Shown here: positions 51,308 through 59,624 of the stretch, in pieces
How the letters are laid out: the number at the start of each line of letters is the position of its first letter
How positions within the stretch are numbered: the first letter of the stretch is position 1
Origin: Olsenella_L sp051876355
GTDB lineage: Bacteria > Actinomycetota > Coriobacteriia > Coriobacteriales > Atopobiaceae
DNA length: 64,000 nucleotides
Assembly: GCA_051876355.1 (NCBI GenBank)
Contig: JBJEHU010000037.1
Location: 62,001 to 126,000 of the forward strand
Reading direction: 5' to 3'
Program-made: the position numbers and the translations under genes
Notes under the pieces: generated by a model
What the model saw: the letters and a program-made list of their open reading frames with translations, nothing else
What the model was told of the DNA's origin: nothing
The model's database searches: none

Positions 51308-51801
51308 TCCGGCATCGCCTTCTCTCTTTCTTTCTTTTCTTCTATCTGGTCCCAATGGCTGACAAGACGGTCGAGCGTGGAGAGCAGCTGCTCGCGCTCT
51401 TCAGGCGTGATGACGCTGAAGGCATCCTTCTCGAATTGCTGCCTCCTGACGGCGAGGCGCTCTGCCTCTTTCCAGCCTTCGTCGGTCAGCGTGATGTCGA
51501 GCTGGCGGCGGTCCTGCTCGGAGCGCGTGCGCTTGATGAGGCCCTCGCGCTCGAGCTTCGTCAGCACCTCCGAGAGCGATGCCGAGCTGATGGGCTCCGA
51601 GTTCTGGAGGTCGCGCTGCTGGAGCGTGCCGCCTGCGATGCTGAGCTTTATGAGCATATGCTGCTTGCCGCTCCTGCCGCCGCTGTGCACGTGCATGAAG
51701 TGTCCGAAGTAGCCGAAGTCCTGCATGATGCAGTGCTCGGTCGTCGTGCCTGGGCGGTGCTGAGCCGGCCTGCAGCGGCGCAGCCTCGTTTCGTTTGCCA
51801 T
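51304..51801 (-). CDS. MarR-family repressor of the exporter operon
   Basis: A 165-aa MarR-type winged-helix regulator: GGTLQQRDLQN starts the DNA-binding region, SASLSEVLTKLEREGLIKR (about 73-91) is the recognition helix and RTRSEQDRRQLDITLTDEG the wing. The first 50 residues are unusual: they hold several His, a Cys and a Gly/Phe-rich patch before the fold. GAGGTG precedes ATG 51801. It is first in its own operon and faces two matching palindromes 73-108 bp upstream, so it is almost certainly autoregulatory, released by an exporter substrate. Confidence 0.88.
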   Translation of the reverse strand: MANETRLRRCRPAQHRPGTTTEHCIMQDFGYFGHFMHVHSGGRSGKQHMLIKLSIAGGTLQQRDLQNSEPISSASLSEVLTKLEREGLIKRTRSEQDRRQLDITLTDEGWKEAERLAVRRQQFEKDAFSVITPEEREQLLSTLDRLVSHWDQIEEKKEREKAMPE

Positions 51802-51870
51802 GTTTCACCTCTTCAGTTTCTGGGGCTCGCCCGTGGAATCGCAAGGTGAGCTGATGTTTTTGACGTTTGA

Positions 51871-51909
51871 ATGTTAGGTACCTAGCGAATGGATGTCAAG
51901 GTACCTAGG
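51871..51909 (-). promoter_or_regulatory. marR-exporter promoter with twin palindromic operators
   Basis: On the minus strand TTGACA (complement of 51894-51899), exactly 17 bp, TAACAT (complement of 51871-51876). The promoter carries two palindromes, TAGGTACCTA (51875-51884) over the spacer/-10 and AGGTACCTAG region (51899-51908) over the -35, centred 23 bp apart, about two helical turns. This is a textbook repressor arrangement. Confidence 0.8.
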
Positions 51910-52027
51910 AAAATTCATAGAGAGTGTGCAGCTTGTACGGAGCAGGGGAGGCAGAAGTGCGGCATTGTGCAGCATTCGGAGGAAATATGGACATCTTCAT
52001 TTAAAAATAGCGTGTCTGAACTGGGAA

Positions 52028-52048
52028 TGTAAAGGCGGTGTAAGGCGG
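52028..52048 (+). promoter_or_regulatory. Tandem 11-bp repeats, candidate Pho boxes
   Basis: TGTAAAGGCGG (52028-52038) is followed directly by TGTAAGGCGG (52039-52048). PhoB/PhoP regulators bind tandem repeats with 11-bp period. They lie about 110 bp before the pstS -10, further than usual, so the role is uncertain. Confidence 0.4.
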
Positions 52049-52155
52049 TATCAAAGCTGCGTAATAGACGGGCGGACGCGCATTTTGTCTTGCTTTCAGG
52101 CCCTAGGATTCAAGTCAACAAAGGGCAGCTGTGCACCAATCAGGAACGTTTCCAC

Positions 52156-52161
52156 TATACA
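52156..52161 (+). promoter_or_regulatory. pstS -10 element
   Basis: TATACA with no matching -35 at the right distance, as expected of an activator-dependent promoter. It lies between the two arms of the GGGCAGCT/AGCTGCCC repeat. Confidence 0.45.
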
Positions 52162-52193
52162 CAGAGAGCTGCCCGGTCTCAGGAGGGACAGAT

Positions 52194-53132
52194 ATGTCAA
52201 AGAGCCTTTCACGTCGCGGCTTCCTCGCAATGAGCGGAAGCGTTGCAGCACTCGCAGGTCTTGGCCTTGCCGCCTGCGGTGGTAGCAGCACGTCCACGTC
52301 CAGCACGTCTTCCAGCTCGAGCGAGACGAAGAACCTGTCCGGCAGCATCACCGCTGTCGGCTCCACGGCACTCCAGCCGCTCGTCGAGGCTGCATCTGAG
52401 CAGTTCATGGAGACCTATCCGGACGTCCAGATCACGGTCCAGGGCGGCGGCTCCGGCCAGGGCATCACGCAGATCTCCCAGGGCGCTGTCCAGATCGGCA
52501 ACTCCGATGTCTTCGCAGAGGAGAAGCTCTCCAACAAGGATGACGCCAAGAAGCTCAAGGACAACCAGGTCTGCGTTGTCGGCATGGGCCCGGTCGTGAA
52601 TTCCGAGGTCACGGTCGACAACATCTCCATGGCCGATCTCAAGAAGATCTTCATGGGCCAGGTCACGAACTGGAAGGAGGTCGGCGGCTCCGACCAGGAC
52701 ATCGTCGTGATCAACCGTGCTTCCGGCTCCGGCACCCGTGCAACGTTCGAGTCCGCAGTCCTCGGCTCCGACAAGGTCCCCGAGTCCTTCAAGCCGCAGG
52801 AGCAGGATTCCTCCGGCACCGTCGCTTCCATGGTCGCCCAGACCCCGGGCGCCATCTCCTACCTTGCCTTCTCCTACTTCGCTGATACCTTCAAGGCGCT
52901 GAAGGTCGACGGCGTCGAGGCCAAGGAAGAGAACGTCGAGACCAACGACTGGAAGATCTGGGCCTACGAGCACATGTACACCGCAGCCGATCCCGACGAG
53001 ACCACGCAGGCCTTCATCGACTACATGTTCTCTGACGACGTCCAGGGCTCCCTGGTCGAGTCCACGGGCTACATCCCTGTCACCGGCATGAAGGTCACCC
53101 GCGACGCAGACGGCAACGTCACGAACAAGTAA
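52194..53132 (+). CDS. pstS: Phosphate-binding lipoprotein of the Pst transporter
   Basis: A 312-aa solute-binding lipoprotein that captures phosphate outside the membrane. The signal is twin-arginine type (SRRGFL, residues 6-11), and the lipobox LAAC places the modified Cys near residue 28, followed by a Ser/Thr-rich linker. Binding-site loops are GSTALQPL, GGGSGQGI and RASGSGTR. AGGAGGG precedes ATG 52194. First gene of the pst operon, separated from pstC by a hairpin that could lower downstream expression. Confidence 0.93.
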   Translation: MSKSLSRRGFLAMSGSVAALAGLGLAACGGSSTSTSSTSSSSSETKNLSGSITAVGSTALQPLVEAASEQFMETYPDVQITVQGGGSGQGITQISQGAVQIGNSDVFAEEKLSNKDDAKKLKDNQVCVVGMGPVVNSEVTVDNISMADLKKIFMGQVTNWKEVGGSDQDIVVINRASGSGTRATFESAVLGSDKVPESFKPQEQDSSGTVASMVAQTPGAISYLAFSYFADTFKALKVDGVEAKEENVETNDWKIWAYEHMYTAADPDETTQAFIDYMFSDDVQGSLVESTGYIPVTGMKVTRDADGNVTNK

Positions 53133-53145
53133 GGGCAAACGCCCA

Positions 53146-53201
53146 GCCGCCACTTAGCGGCATCCGAGGCGGCATCTGCGCACATGCGTCAGGTGCCGTC
53201 T
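53146..53201 (+). terminator. pstS-pstC intercistronic hairpins (attenuator-like)
   Basis: GCCGC/GCGGC (53146-53161) overlaps an alternative partner GGCGGC (53168-53173), and a longer stem AGGCGGCA/TGCCGTCT (53167-53201) follows, with few T's after. Partial termination or mRNA processing here would explain higher pstS than pstCAB levels. Confidence 0.5.
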
Positions 53202-53232
53202 TGCCATGCAGCTGGAATCTTCAGGAGGAAAA

Positions 53233-54174
53233 GTGTCCACTAACAGTACAGGTGCTGCGGGGAGCATTGCCGAAGGCTCCTCCTCGAAGTACCGGATCGA
53301 GCGGAAAGGCAAGATCCTGACAGGAGCCTGCGTGCTCTTCGTCGTGCTTCTCGTCGTGACGCTCATCTTCATGGTCTGCTCGAGAGGCCTCGCGACCTTC
53401 ACGACAGACGGCATCAGCTTCGGCTCGTTCATCACGGGCACGACGTGGAATCCGCACCAGACAGGTGACGATGGCCAGCCGCTCATGGGTGCGCTTCCGA
53501 TGATTGCCGGCTCGTTCGCGGTCACGCTCCTTTCCTGCGTGCTTGCGCTTCCGTTCGCGCTCGGTGCCGCCATCTTCGTCGTCGAGATCCAGCCGGGCTT
53601 CGGCAACAAGATCTTCCGTCCGATGATCGAGCTTCTGACGGGCATCCCGTCCGTCGTCTTTGGCCTTGTCGGCCTCTCGATCGTCGTCCCCTGGGTCCGC
53701 TCCTGGGCAGGCGGCACCGGCTACGGCATCATGGCAGGCTCGATTGTCCTTGCCTTCATGATTCTGCCGACCGTGACGTCGCTTTCCACGGACGCCCTTG
53801 CTGCAGTTCCTGAGGCATACCGTGATGGCTCCTACGGCCTTGGCTGCACGAGGTGGCAGACGATCCTCCATGTCGTGATCCCGTCTGCGCTTCCGGGCAT
53901 CCTCACTGCCGTCATCATGGGCATGGCCCGCGCCTTCGGCGAGGCTTTGGCTGTCCAGATGGTCGTCGGCAATGCTGCCCAGATGCCGCAGGGCCTCTTC
54001 ACGCCGGCAGCGACCCTCACGTCCGTCCTGACCATGGGCATGGGCAACGAGGCCATGGGCACGGTCTACAACGACGTCCTCTGGTCGCTCGCACTCGTGC
54101 TTCTCGTGATGTCGCTCTTCTTCATCCTTATCGTCCACATGATCGGCAGGAAGGGGGCGGCCAAGAATGACTAA
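53233..54174 (+). CDS. pstC: Phosphate ABC transporter permease PstC
   Basis: A 313-aa membrane subunit with six helices and a large first loop. The permease EAA-type region reads VPEAYRDGSYGLGCTRWQTILHVVIPSALPGI, where it contacts PstB, and IELLTGIPSVVFGL is the family helix. GTG 53233 is chosen for AGGAGGAAAA just upstream. It forms the channel with PstA. The pstA ATG overlaps its end by 8 bp. Confidence 0.93.
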   Translation: MSTNSTGAAGSIAEGSSSKYRIERKGKILTGACVLFVVLLVVTLIFMVCSRGLATFTTDGISFGSFITGTTWNPHQTGDDGQPLMGALPMIAGSFAVTLLSCVLALPFALGAAIFVVEIQPGFGNKIFRPMIELLTGIPSVVFGLVGLSIVVPWVRSWAGGTGYGIMAGSIVLAFMILPTVTSLSTDALAAVPEAYRDGSYGLGCTRWQTILHVVIPSALPGILTAVIMGMARAFGEALAVQMVVGNAAQMPQGLFTPAATLTSVLTMGMGNEAMGTVYNDVLWSLALVLLVMSLFFILIVHMIGRKGAAKND

Positions 54175-55102
54175 GGAAGAAACGAAGGCCACGACCTTCA
54201 CCGCCACCAAGTCCACGAAGACGGCCAAGACCCAGGACAAGATTGCAACCGGCGTCCTTACGGCAATCGTTGCAGCCATCCTCATCATGCTTGTCGCGAT
54301 CATCGCCTACATCGTCGTCTCCGGTGCCTACAAGCTCTTCGATGTCCACTTCCTGACCGCAAAGCCTGAGCAGTTCAAGGCAGGCGGCGGCATCGGCCCC
54401 GAGCTCTTCAACTCGTTCTATCTGCTGATCCTTACGCTCCTGATTTCGCTCCCGATTTCGCTTGGCGGTGCCATCTTCCTGACGCAGTACGCACCGGTCG
54501 GACCGGTCACGAACATCGCGAAGACCGCAATCGAGACGCTCTCGAGCCTCCCTTCGATCGTCGTCGGCCTCTTCGGCATGCTGATCTTCGTCCTGCAGTT
54601 CGGCTGGGGCTTCTCGATCCTCTCCGGCGCACTGGCGCTCACGATGTTCAATGTGCCAATTCTCGTCCGCGTCATCGAGCAGGCACTCGAAGCCGTCCCG
54701 CGCGACCAGCGCGATGCAGCGCTTGCCCTCGGCCTCACCCGCTGGGAGGCAACGACCCAGGTGCTGATTCCTGCCGCCATGCCCGCCATCGTCACCGGCG
54801 TCATCCTCTCCGCAGGACGCGTCTTCGGCGAGGCAGCAGCACTGATCTATACGGCAGGACAGTCCGCACCGGCACTCAACTGGGCAGCGCCGATCACGAG
54901 CCAGGCGAACCCGCTCAACGTGTTCCGTCCGGCCGAGACGCTTGCCGTCCACATCTGGAAGATCAACTCCGAAGGCGTCGTGCCTGACCTCTCTGCCGTG
55001 TCTGCCGGCACCGCAGCAGTCCTCATGGTCTGCATCCTTGCCTTCAACATCATCGCCCGCATCGTGGGCAAGCATATGGGGAAGAAGATGACGGCCGAAT
55101 GA
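54167..55102 (+). CDS. pstA: Phosphate ABC transporter permease PstA
   Basis: A 311-aa permease with six helices; the N-terminal 35 residues are Lys/Thr-rich. TAIETLSSLPSIVVGLFG and the EAA loop VPRDQRDAALALGLTRWEATTQVLIPAAMPAI match the family. Overlaps pstC by 8 bp and pstB by 4 bp, so the whole set is translationally coupled. Confidence 0.94.
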   Translation: MTKEETKATTFTATKSTKTAKTQDKIATGVLTAIVAAILIMLVAIIAYIVVSGAYKLFDVHFLTAKPEQFKAGGGIGPELFNSFYLLILTLLISLPISLGGAIFLTQYAPVGPVTNIAKTAIETLSSLPSIVVGLFGMLIFVLQFGWGFSILSGALALTMFNVPILVRVIEQALEAVPRDQRDAALALGLTRWEATTQVLIPAAMPAIVTGVILSAGRVFGEAAALIYTAGQSAPALNWAAPITSQANPLNVFRPAETLAVHIWKINSEGVVPDLSAVSAGTAAVLMVCILAFNIIARIVGKHMGKKMTAE

Positions 55103-55923
55103 GCAACAATCAGACGATGGCAGAATCGCTCGTGACGCCGCAGGGAAAGAGCAGCTACGCCGGAAGTGACATCGCTATAAAGGCCGTCAACGTCACGGTC
55201 GACTACGGCGAGAAGCGTGCCCTCAAGGGCACGAGCCTCGAGTTCGGCCTTGGCTCCGTCACAGCTCTCATCGGCCCTTCGGGCTGCGGCAAGTCCACGT
55301 TCCTGCGCTGCCTCAATCTCATGAACCGCGAGATCCCGAACTGCAAGATCGGTGGCGAGATCTACTACCACGGCACGGAGATCAACCAGCACAAGATCGA
55401 TACGTTCTCCCTGCGCACCCATGTCGGCATGGTGTTCCAGCAGCCGAACCCATTCCACAAGTCGATCTACGAGAACATTGCCTTCGCGCCGCGCAAGCAC
55501 GGCATCACGAAGAAGGCAGATCTCGACGAGCTCGTCGAGAAGAGCCTCAGGCAGGCAGCCATCTGGGACGAGGTCAAGGACAAGATCTATGGCTCTGCCT
55601 ACGCGCTTTCCGGCGGCCAGCAGCAGCGCCTCTGCATCGCTCGCACCCTTGCCATGAACCCTGATGTCATCCTTATGGACGAGCCCTGCTCGGCACTCGA
55701 CCCGATTGCCACCTTCGCTATCGAGGAGACGATCCGCGACCTCGCACAGCAGGGCATGTGCATCATCATCGTCACCCACAACATGGAGCAGGCCATGCGC
55801 GTCTCTGACCGCACTGCCTTCTTCCTCCTGGGCGATATGATCGAGACAGGTGAGACGGCCGAACTCTTCTCGCATCCGAAGGACCAGCGTCTCGACGACT
55901 ATCTGACGGGAAGGTTTGGATAA
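55099..55923 (+). CDS. pstB: Phosphate ABC transporter ATPase, first copy
   Basis: A 274-aa ATPase that powers phosphate import. Walker A GPSGCGKST, QQPNPFHKSIYEN, signature LSGGQQQR, Walker B VILMDEPCSALDP and H-loop VTHNM are intact. It carries a 25-residue N-terminal extension compared with the second copy. The gene overlaps pstA by 4 bp. Both copies appear functional by motif, so they may form a mixed or alternative ATPase pair with the same permease. Confidence 0.94.
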   Translation: MSNNQTMAESLVTPQGKSSYAGSDIAIKAVNVTVDYGEKRALKGTSLEFGLGSVTALIGPSGCGKSTFLRCLNLMNREIPNCKIGGEIYYHGTEINQHKIDTFSLRTHVGMVFQQPNPFHKSIYENIAFAPRKHGITKKADLDELVEKSLRQAAIWDEVKDKIYGSAYALSGGQQQRLCIARTLAMNPDVILMDEPCSALDPIATFAIEETIRDLAQQGMCIIIVTHNMEQAMRVSDRTAFFLLGDMIETGETAELFSHPKDQRLDDYLTGRFG

Positions 55924-56675
55924 TGGCAACACCAATGTCGGTCGAGCATCTCGACCTGTTCTATGGGGACTTCCAGGCTCTCCACGACATTTCCGTGAAC
56001 ATGCCTGCCGGCAAGATCACGGCCTTCATCGGACCGTCCGGCTGCGGCAAGTCGACGCTTCTGCGCTGTCTCGACCGCATGAACGACCGTGTCCAGGACT
56101 GCAAGGTCACGGGCACCGTCAAGCTCGGCGATATCGATGTCTACAAGGATATCGATGTCTATGAGCTGAGGCGCCGTGTCGGCATGGTCTTCCAGAAGCC
56201 GAATCCGTTCCCCATCTCGATCTACGACAACGTGGCCTATGGCCTTCGCCGCCACGGCCGTCCCTCGAAGTCCGAGCTCGACGGAATCGTCGAGTCCACG
56301 CTCAAGGGCGTCGGCCTCTGGGACGAGGTCAAGGACAAGCTCGACCACTCCGGACTCTCGCTCTCCGGCGGCCAGGCACAGCGCCTCTGCATTGCCCGTG
56401 CCCTCGCCGTGAACCCGGATGTCCTTCTTATGGACGAGCCGACCTCCGCTCTCGACCCGATCTCGACGGGCCTCGTCGAGGAGCTCGCGCAGCAGATCGC
56501 GAAAGAGCATACGGTCATCATCGTCACCCATAACATGCAGCAGGCTTCCCGCATCTCCGATGTGACTGCCTTCTTCTATCTGGGCAAGCTCATCGAGTGC
56601 GGACCCACGCCGCAGATCTTCACCGCACCGAAGGAAAAGCAGACGGAGGACTACCTCACAGGAAGGTTTGGCTAA
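55923..56675 (+). CDS. pstB: Phosphate ABC transporter ATPase, second copy
   Basis: A 250-aa paralogue of the preceding gene, with Walker A GPSGCGKST, QKPNPFPISIYDN, signature LSGGQAQR, Walker B LLMDEPTSALDP and H-loop VTHNMQ all intact. The start shares one base with the upstream stop (TAATG), so translation is coupled. Some bacteria carry two pstB genes in one pst operon. Both end in YLTGRFG, indicating a tandem duplication. Confidence 0.94.
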   Translation: MATPMSVEHLDLFYGDFQALHDISVNMPAGKITAFIGPSGCGKSTLLRCLDRMNDRVQDCKVTGTVKLGDIDVYKDIDVYELRRRVGMVFQKPNPFPISIYDNVAYGLRRHGRPSKSELDGIVESTLKGVGLWDEVKDKLDHSGLSLSGGQAQRLCIARALAVNPDVLLMDEPTSALDPISTGLVEELAQQIAKEHTVIIVTHNMQQASRISDVTAFFYLGKLIECGPTPQIFTAPKEKQTEDYLTGRFG

Positions 56676-56676
56676 T

Positions 56677-57342
56677 ATGTCGAGAACCGCATATCTGAAG
56701 CAGCTCAATACCCTGTCCGAGCACATGACAGAGCTTGGAAGCCAGGTCGTCCAGTCCATTCGCGATACGGCCCGTGCCGTGGGCGATGCAGACTCTGGCG
56801 CTTCGAAGGATGTCCAGGACCGCCACAACGATTCCGAGAGGCTCCGCCGCAGCATCGAGGATTCCTGCATGAACCTCATGCTCCTGCAGCAGCCGCTTGC
56901 CTCCGACCTTCGTCTCGTCACGGGCTGCTTCCGCTCCATCACGGACCTCGCCCGCATCGACGAGATGGCCTATGAGACGGCACTGCTCATCGACGAGTAC
57001 GATATCGCGCACTCCGAGCTCGCTCCCGAGCTCGCACAGCTCGCCGAGAAGGTCGCACGCATGGTCGAGAAGGCGCTCAAGGCCTTCGAAGGCTCAGACG
57101 TGCAGATGGCCGAGGAAGTCTTCCCGCTCGACAACGGCGTCGACGAGCTCTTTGAAAAGATCCGCAGCGATGTAGTAGAGTTGCTGAAGACTGGCGCCGA
57201 GCCGGCAAGCGTCGCTCCGGAGGTCCTCACCATCGCCAAGTACTACGAGCGCATGGGAGACCACTCCCAGAGCATCGCTGACTGGGCAATCTTCAGGGCT
57301 ACGGGCAGCTACCGTGGACGCACGATGGGGGACAAGGACTAG
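56677..57342 (+). CDS. phoU: Phosphate signalling protein PhoU
   Basis: A 221-aa helical protein with two PhoU repeats; metal/phosphate-related boxes DLRLVTGCFRSITDLARIDEMA (about 70-91) and APEVLTIAKYYERMGDHSQSIADWA (about 178-202) mark each repeat. PhoU links transporter state to the sensor kinase, silencing the regulon when phosphate is plentiful. ATG 56677 is chosen one base after pstB; an in-frame TTG nine bases earlier lacks support. Upstream of the two-component genes in the same operon. Confidence 0.94.
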   Translation: MSRTAYLKQLNTLSEHMTELGSQVVQSIRDTARAVGDADSGASKDVQDRHNDSERLRRSIEDSCMNLMLLQQPLASDLRLVTGCFRSITDLARIDEMAYETALLIDEYDIAHSELAPELAQLAEKVARMVEKALKAFEGSDVQMAEEVFPLDNGVDELFEKIRSDVVELLKTGAEPASVAPEVLTIAKYYERMGDHSQSIADWAIFRATGSYRGRTMGDKD

Positions 57343-57344
57343 CT

Positions 57345-58022
57345 GTGGTCTACTACGTCGAAGATGACAAGAACATCCGCGATCTCACGATCTATGCGCT
57401 GACGCAGGCGGGCATCGATGCCAGAGGCTTCGACTCGGATGTCGAGTTCAGGCGTGGCTGCGCAGAGCGCGTGCCCGATGCCATCCTGCTCGATATCATG
57501 TTGCCGGATACCGATGGCATCCAGATCCTGAAGAGGATCCGCCAGACGCCAGAGCTCAAGGATGTCCCTGTCATGATGCTCACGGCGAAGGATACCGAGC
57601 TCGATACGGTCCGTGCCCTCGATATGGGCGCAGACGACTATCTCACGAAGCCTTTCGGCATGATGGAGATGGTGAGCCGTGTCCGCGTCATGCTCCGCCA
57701 TGTCGGAAAGCACTCGCAGAGCCAGCACGCAGAGGTCCTGAAGTGCGGACCTCTGACGCTCTGGCCAAGCAGGCGCGAAGTCACCCTGAACGGTGAGGAG
57801 CTCCAGCTCACGATGAGGGAATTCGATCTCCTCGAGTTCCTCATGCGCTCGCCTGGCGAGGTGTTCACGCGCGAGACCCTGCTCCAGCGCGTCTGGGGCT
57901 GGGACTTCGACGGCGGCTCCCGCACAGTCGATGTACATGTCCAGACGCTGCGCTCCAAGCTCGGAGACGCAGCCGACCTGATCGAGACGGTCAGGGGTGT
58001 GGGGTACCGTCTGAGAGGATAG
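57345..58022 (+). CDS. PhoB/PhoP-type response regulator
   Basis: A 225-aa OmpR/PhoB-family regulator. The receiver has acidic Asp7/8, phospho-acceptor Asp50 in ILLDIMLPDTDG, Thr in MLTAKD and Lys in DDYLTKPFG. The winged helix (about 130-225) reads TMREFDLLEFLMRSPGEVFTRE with recognition helix SRTVDVHVQTLRSKLG. Starts with GTG directly after phoU and has no clear ribosome site, so it depends on coupling. Its place in the operon implies control of the pst genes. Confidence 0.9.
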   Translation: MVYYVEDDKNIRDLTIYALTQAGIDARGFDSDVEFRRGCAERVPDAILLDIMLPDTDGIQILKRIRQTPELKDVPVMMLTAKDTELDTVRALDMGADDYLTKPFGMMEMVSRVRVMLRHVGKHSQSQHAEVLKCGPLTLWPSRREVTLNGEELQLTMREFDLLEFLMRSPGEVFTRETLLQRVWGWDFDGGSRTVDVHVQTLRSKLGDAADLIETVRGVGYRLRG

Positions 58023-58023
58023 A

Positions 58024-59442
58024 ATGGCTGAGAAGCACGAGACTCGGTCTCTTTCCAGCATCATATTCATAGCTCTGACAATGTTCGCCGTGGGCGTGGC
58101 TGTCGTGGCCACGCTTGCGGCGGCGTTCGTCTTCCATGCGACGCTCGTCGATGATGCGAAGCATGAGCTGACAGACCAGTGCGCAACGATAGCAGCATCG
58201 CTCAACTCCGACGAAACGACCGATACCGACCAGGATATCGTGAAGATGCTGACGCCGCAGAAGATTAGGGCGACGCTCGTCGCTCCTGACGGCACAGTCA
58301 TCTACGACACGAAGTTCGAAGCATCGAGCCTGCCGAACCACTCCGACCGGCAGGAGATCCAGGAGGCGCTCTCATCCGGCACGGGAGAGATCGAGCGCCC
58401 CTCCGATACGGCTGGCAATGTCTCGCTCTACTACGCGCAGAGGCTCGACTCAGGCGATGTCCTGAGGCTCTCCGAGGACCGCGAATCGGTCACGGCCATC
58501 TTCACGCATGATATCGGCCTTCTTGTCTCTATCGTGGCGCTTGTCGTGCTTGGCGCTTGGGCAGCAAGCCGCATCCTCTCCAAGCGGATCGTGAAGCCCA
58601 TACTCGATATCGACACGGCAGCAGCAAAGGCCGAAGCACCCTACCGCGAGCTCGATCCGCTCGTGGACAGGCTGAACGAGCAGCAGGCAGAGCTCATGGC
58701 GCAGATGGAGAAGCTCCGGGATGCTGACGCCTATAGGCTCGAGTTCACGGCGAACGTGACGCACGAGCTCAAGACGCCTATCGCCTCGATCCAGGGCGCG
58801 GCCGAGCTCATCCGCGACGGCATCGCCCGTCCCGAGGATGTGCCGGAGTTCGCGGGACGCATCTACAGCTCCGCGAGGCGCCTCTCGTCGCTTGTGAGCG
58901 ACATCCTCACGCTCTCCAAGATGGATGAGTCGGAGCGTGCCGGCGACTCGCAGCTTTTAGGCCCCAAGACGGAATGCGACCTCTACCAGATTGCAGGGGA
59001 TGTCGTGGACCGTCTCCAGGACAAGGCGAAGCGTGCCGGCGTGCGCCTCTCGCTCGAAGGCCAGAAATGCATGGTCGTCGGCAATGCGGGACTGCTCGAC
59101 GAGATGGTATCGAATCTCTGTGACAACGCAATCCGCTATAACCGTGTCAACGGCAAGGTATACGTCTGGGTGTATCAGATAGCGGGCAGGCCGACCGTAT
59201 CGGTTTCCGATACCGGCATCGGCATCCCCGAAGAGGCCCAGCCGAAGGTGTTCGAACGCTTCTACCGCGTGGACAAGAGCCGCTCCCGCTCGAACGGAGG
59301 CACAGGTCTCGGCCTTGCTATCGTGAAGCATGCTGCCGCTTTCCACAATGCGAAGATCGAGCTCAAGAGCAAGCTCGGCGAGGGCACGACCATCACAGTC
59401 ACGTTCCCGAGCGCATCTGAAGCTATGCAGATTAATGGATAG
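58024..59442 (+). CDS. PhoR-type sensor histidine kinase
   Basis: A 472-aa kinase. Membrane helices at about 12-38 and 163-184 flank a 120-residue extracytoplasmic domain; the DHp helix has NVTHELKTP with phospho-acceptor His247, and the ATPase has N-box NLCDNAIRYN, G1 DTGIGIP, F-box FERFYRVD and G2 GGTGLGLAIV. No PAS domain and at most a short HAMP-like linker are seen. Starts 1 bp after the regulator stop. It phosphorylates the upstream regulator under phosphate limitation, modulated by PhoU and Pst. Confidence 0.92.
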   Translation: MAEKHETRSLSSIIFIALTMFAVGVAVVATLAAAFVFHATLVDDAKHELTDQCATIAASLNSDETTDTDQDIVKMLTPQKIRATLVAPDGTVIYDTKFEASSLPNHSDRQEIQEALSSGTGEIERPSDTAGNVSLYYAQRLDSGDVLRLSEDRESVTAIFTHDIGLLVSIVALVVLGAWAASRILSKRIVKPILDIDTAAAKAEAPYRELDPLVDRLNEQQAELMAQMEKLRDADAYRLEFTANVTHELKTPIASIQGAAELIRDGIARPEDVPEFAGRIYSSARRLSSLVSDILTLSKMDESERAGDSQLLGPKTECDLYQIAGDVVDRLQDKAKRAGVRLSLEGQKCMVVGNAGLLDEMVSNLCDNAIRYNRVNGKVYVWVYQIAGRPTVSVSDTGIGIPEEAQPKVFERFYRVDKSRSRSNGGTGLGLAIVKHAAAFHNAKIELKSKLGEGTTITVTFPSASEAMQING

Positions 59443-59509
59443 ACTGTCCTAACTTTCGCATTGCAGGTGCATCCGCCGTGTTGCCGGAATGTGTCCAGAA
59501 GGAAAACAA

Positions 59510-59550
59510 CGCAAGCTTGCGGGCCTGAATCTTCCCCTGCGTGCTAGGAT
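59510..59550 (+). promoter_or_regulatory. arg operon promoter region with 12-bp palindrome
   Basis: The perfect palindrome CGCAAGCTTGCG (59510-59521) lies about 20 bp before an extended -10, TGCTAGGAT (59542-59550). GCTTGC recurs at 59551-59556. A repressor at the palindrome would cover the -35 region. It does not look like a standard ArgR box. Confidence 0.45.
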
Positions 59551-59568
59551 GCTTGCAACAAAAAGGAG

Positions 59569-59586
59569 CCGCCCGATACAGGGCGG
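59569..59586 (+). promoter_or_regulatory. argC leader hairpin
   Basis: CCGCCC, loop GATACA, GGGCGG in the argC 5' leader, 38 bases before the ATG. No T tract follows. Confidence 0.4.
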
Positions 59587-59624
59587 TGCATACGCGAGAT
59601 TCCAGGGAAGTTGAGGTGTTGGGG

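Larger units (their letters stand above)
51802..52193. other. Gap between marR and pstS
   Basis: Apart from the marR control region and the pst elements listed separately, there is no gene here. A GGGCAGCT (52123-52130) / AGCTGCCC (52167-52174) inverted repeat straddles the pstS -10 region. Confidence 0.4.
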
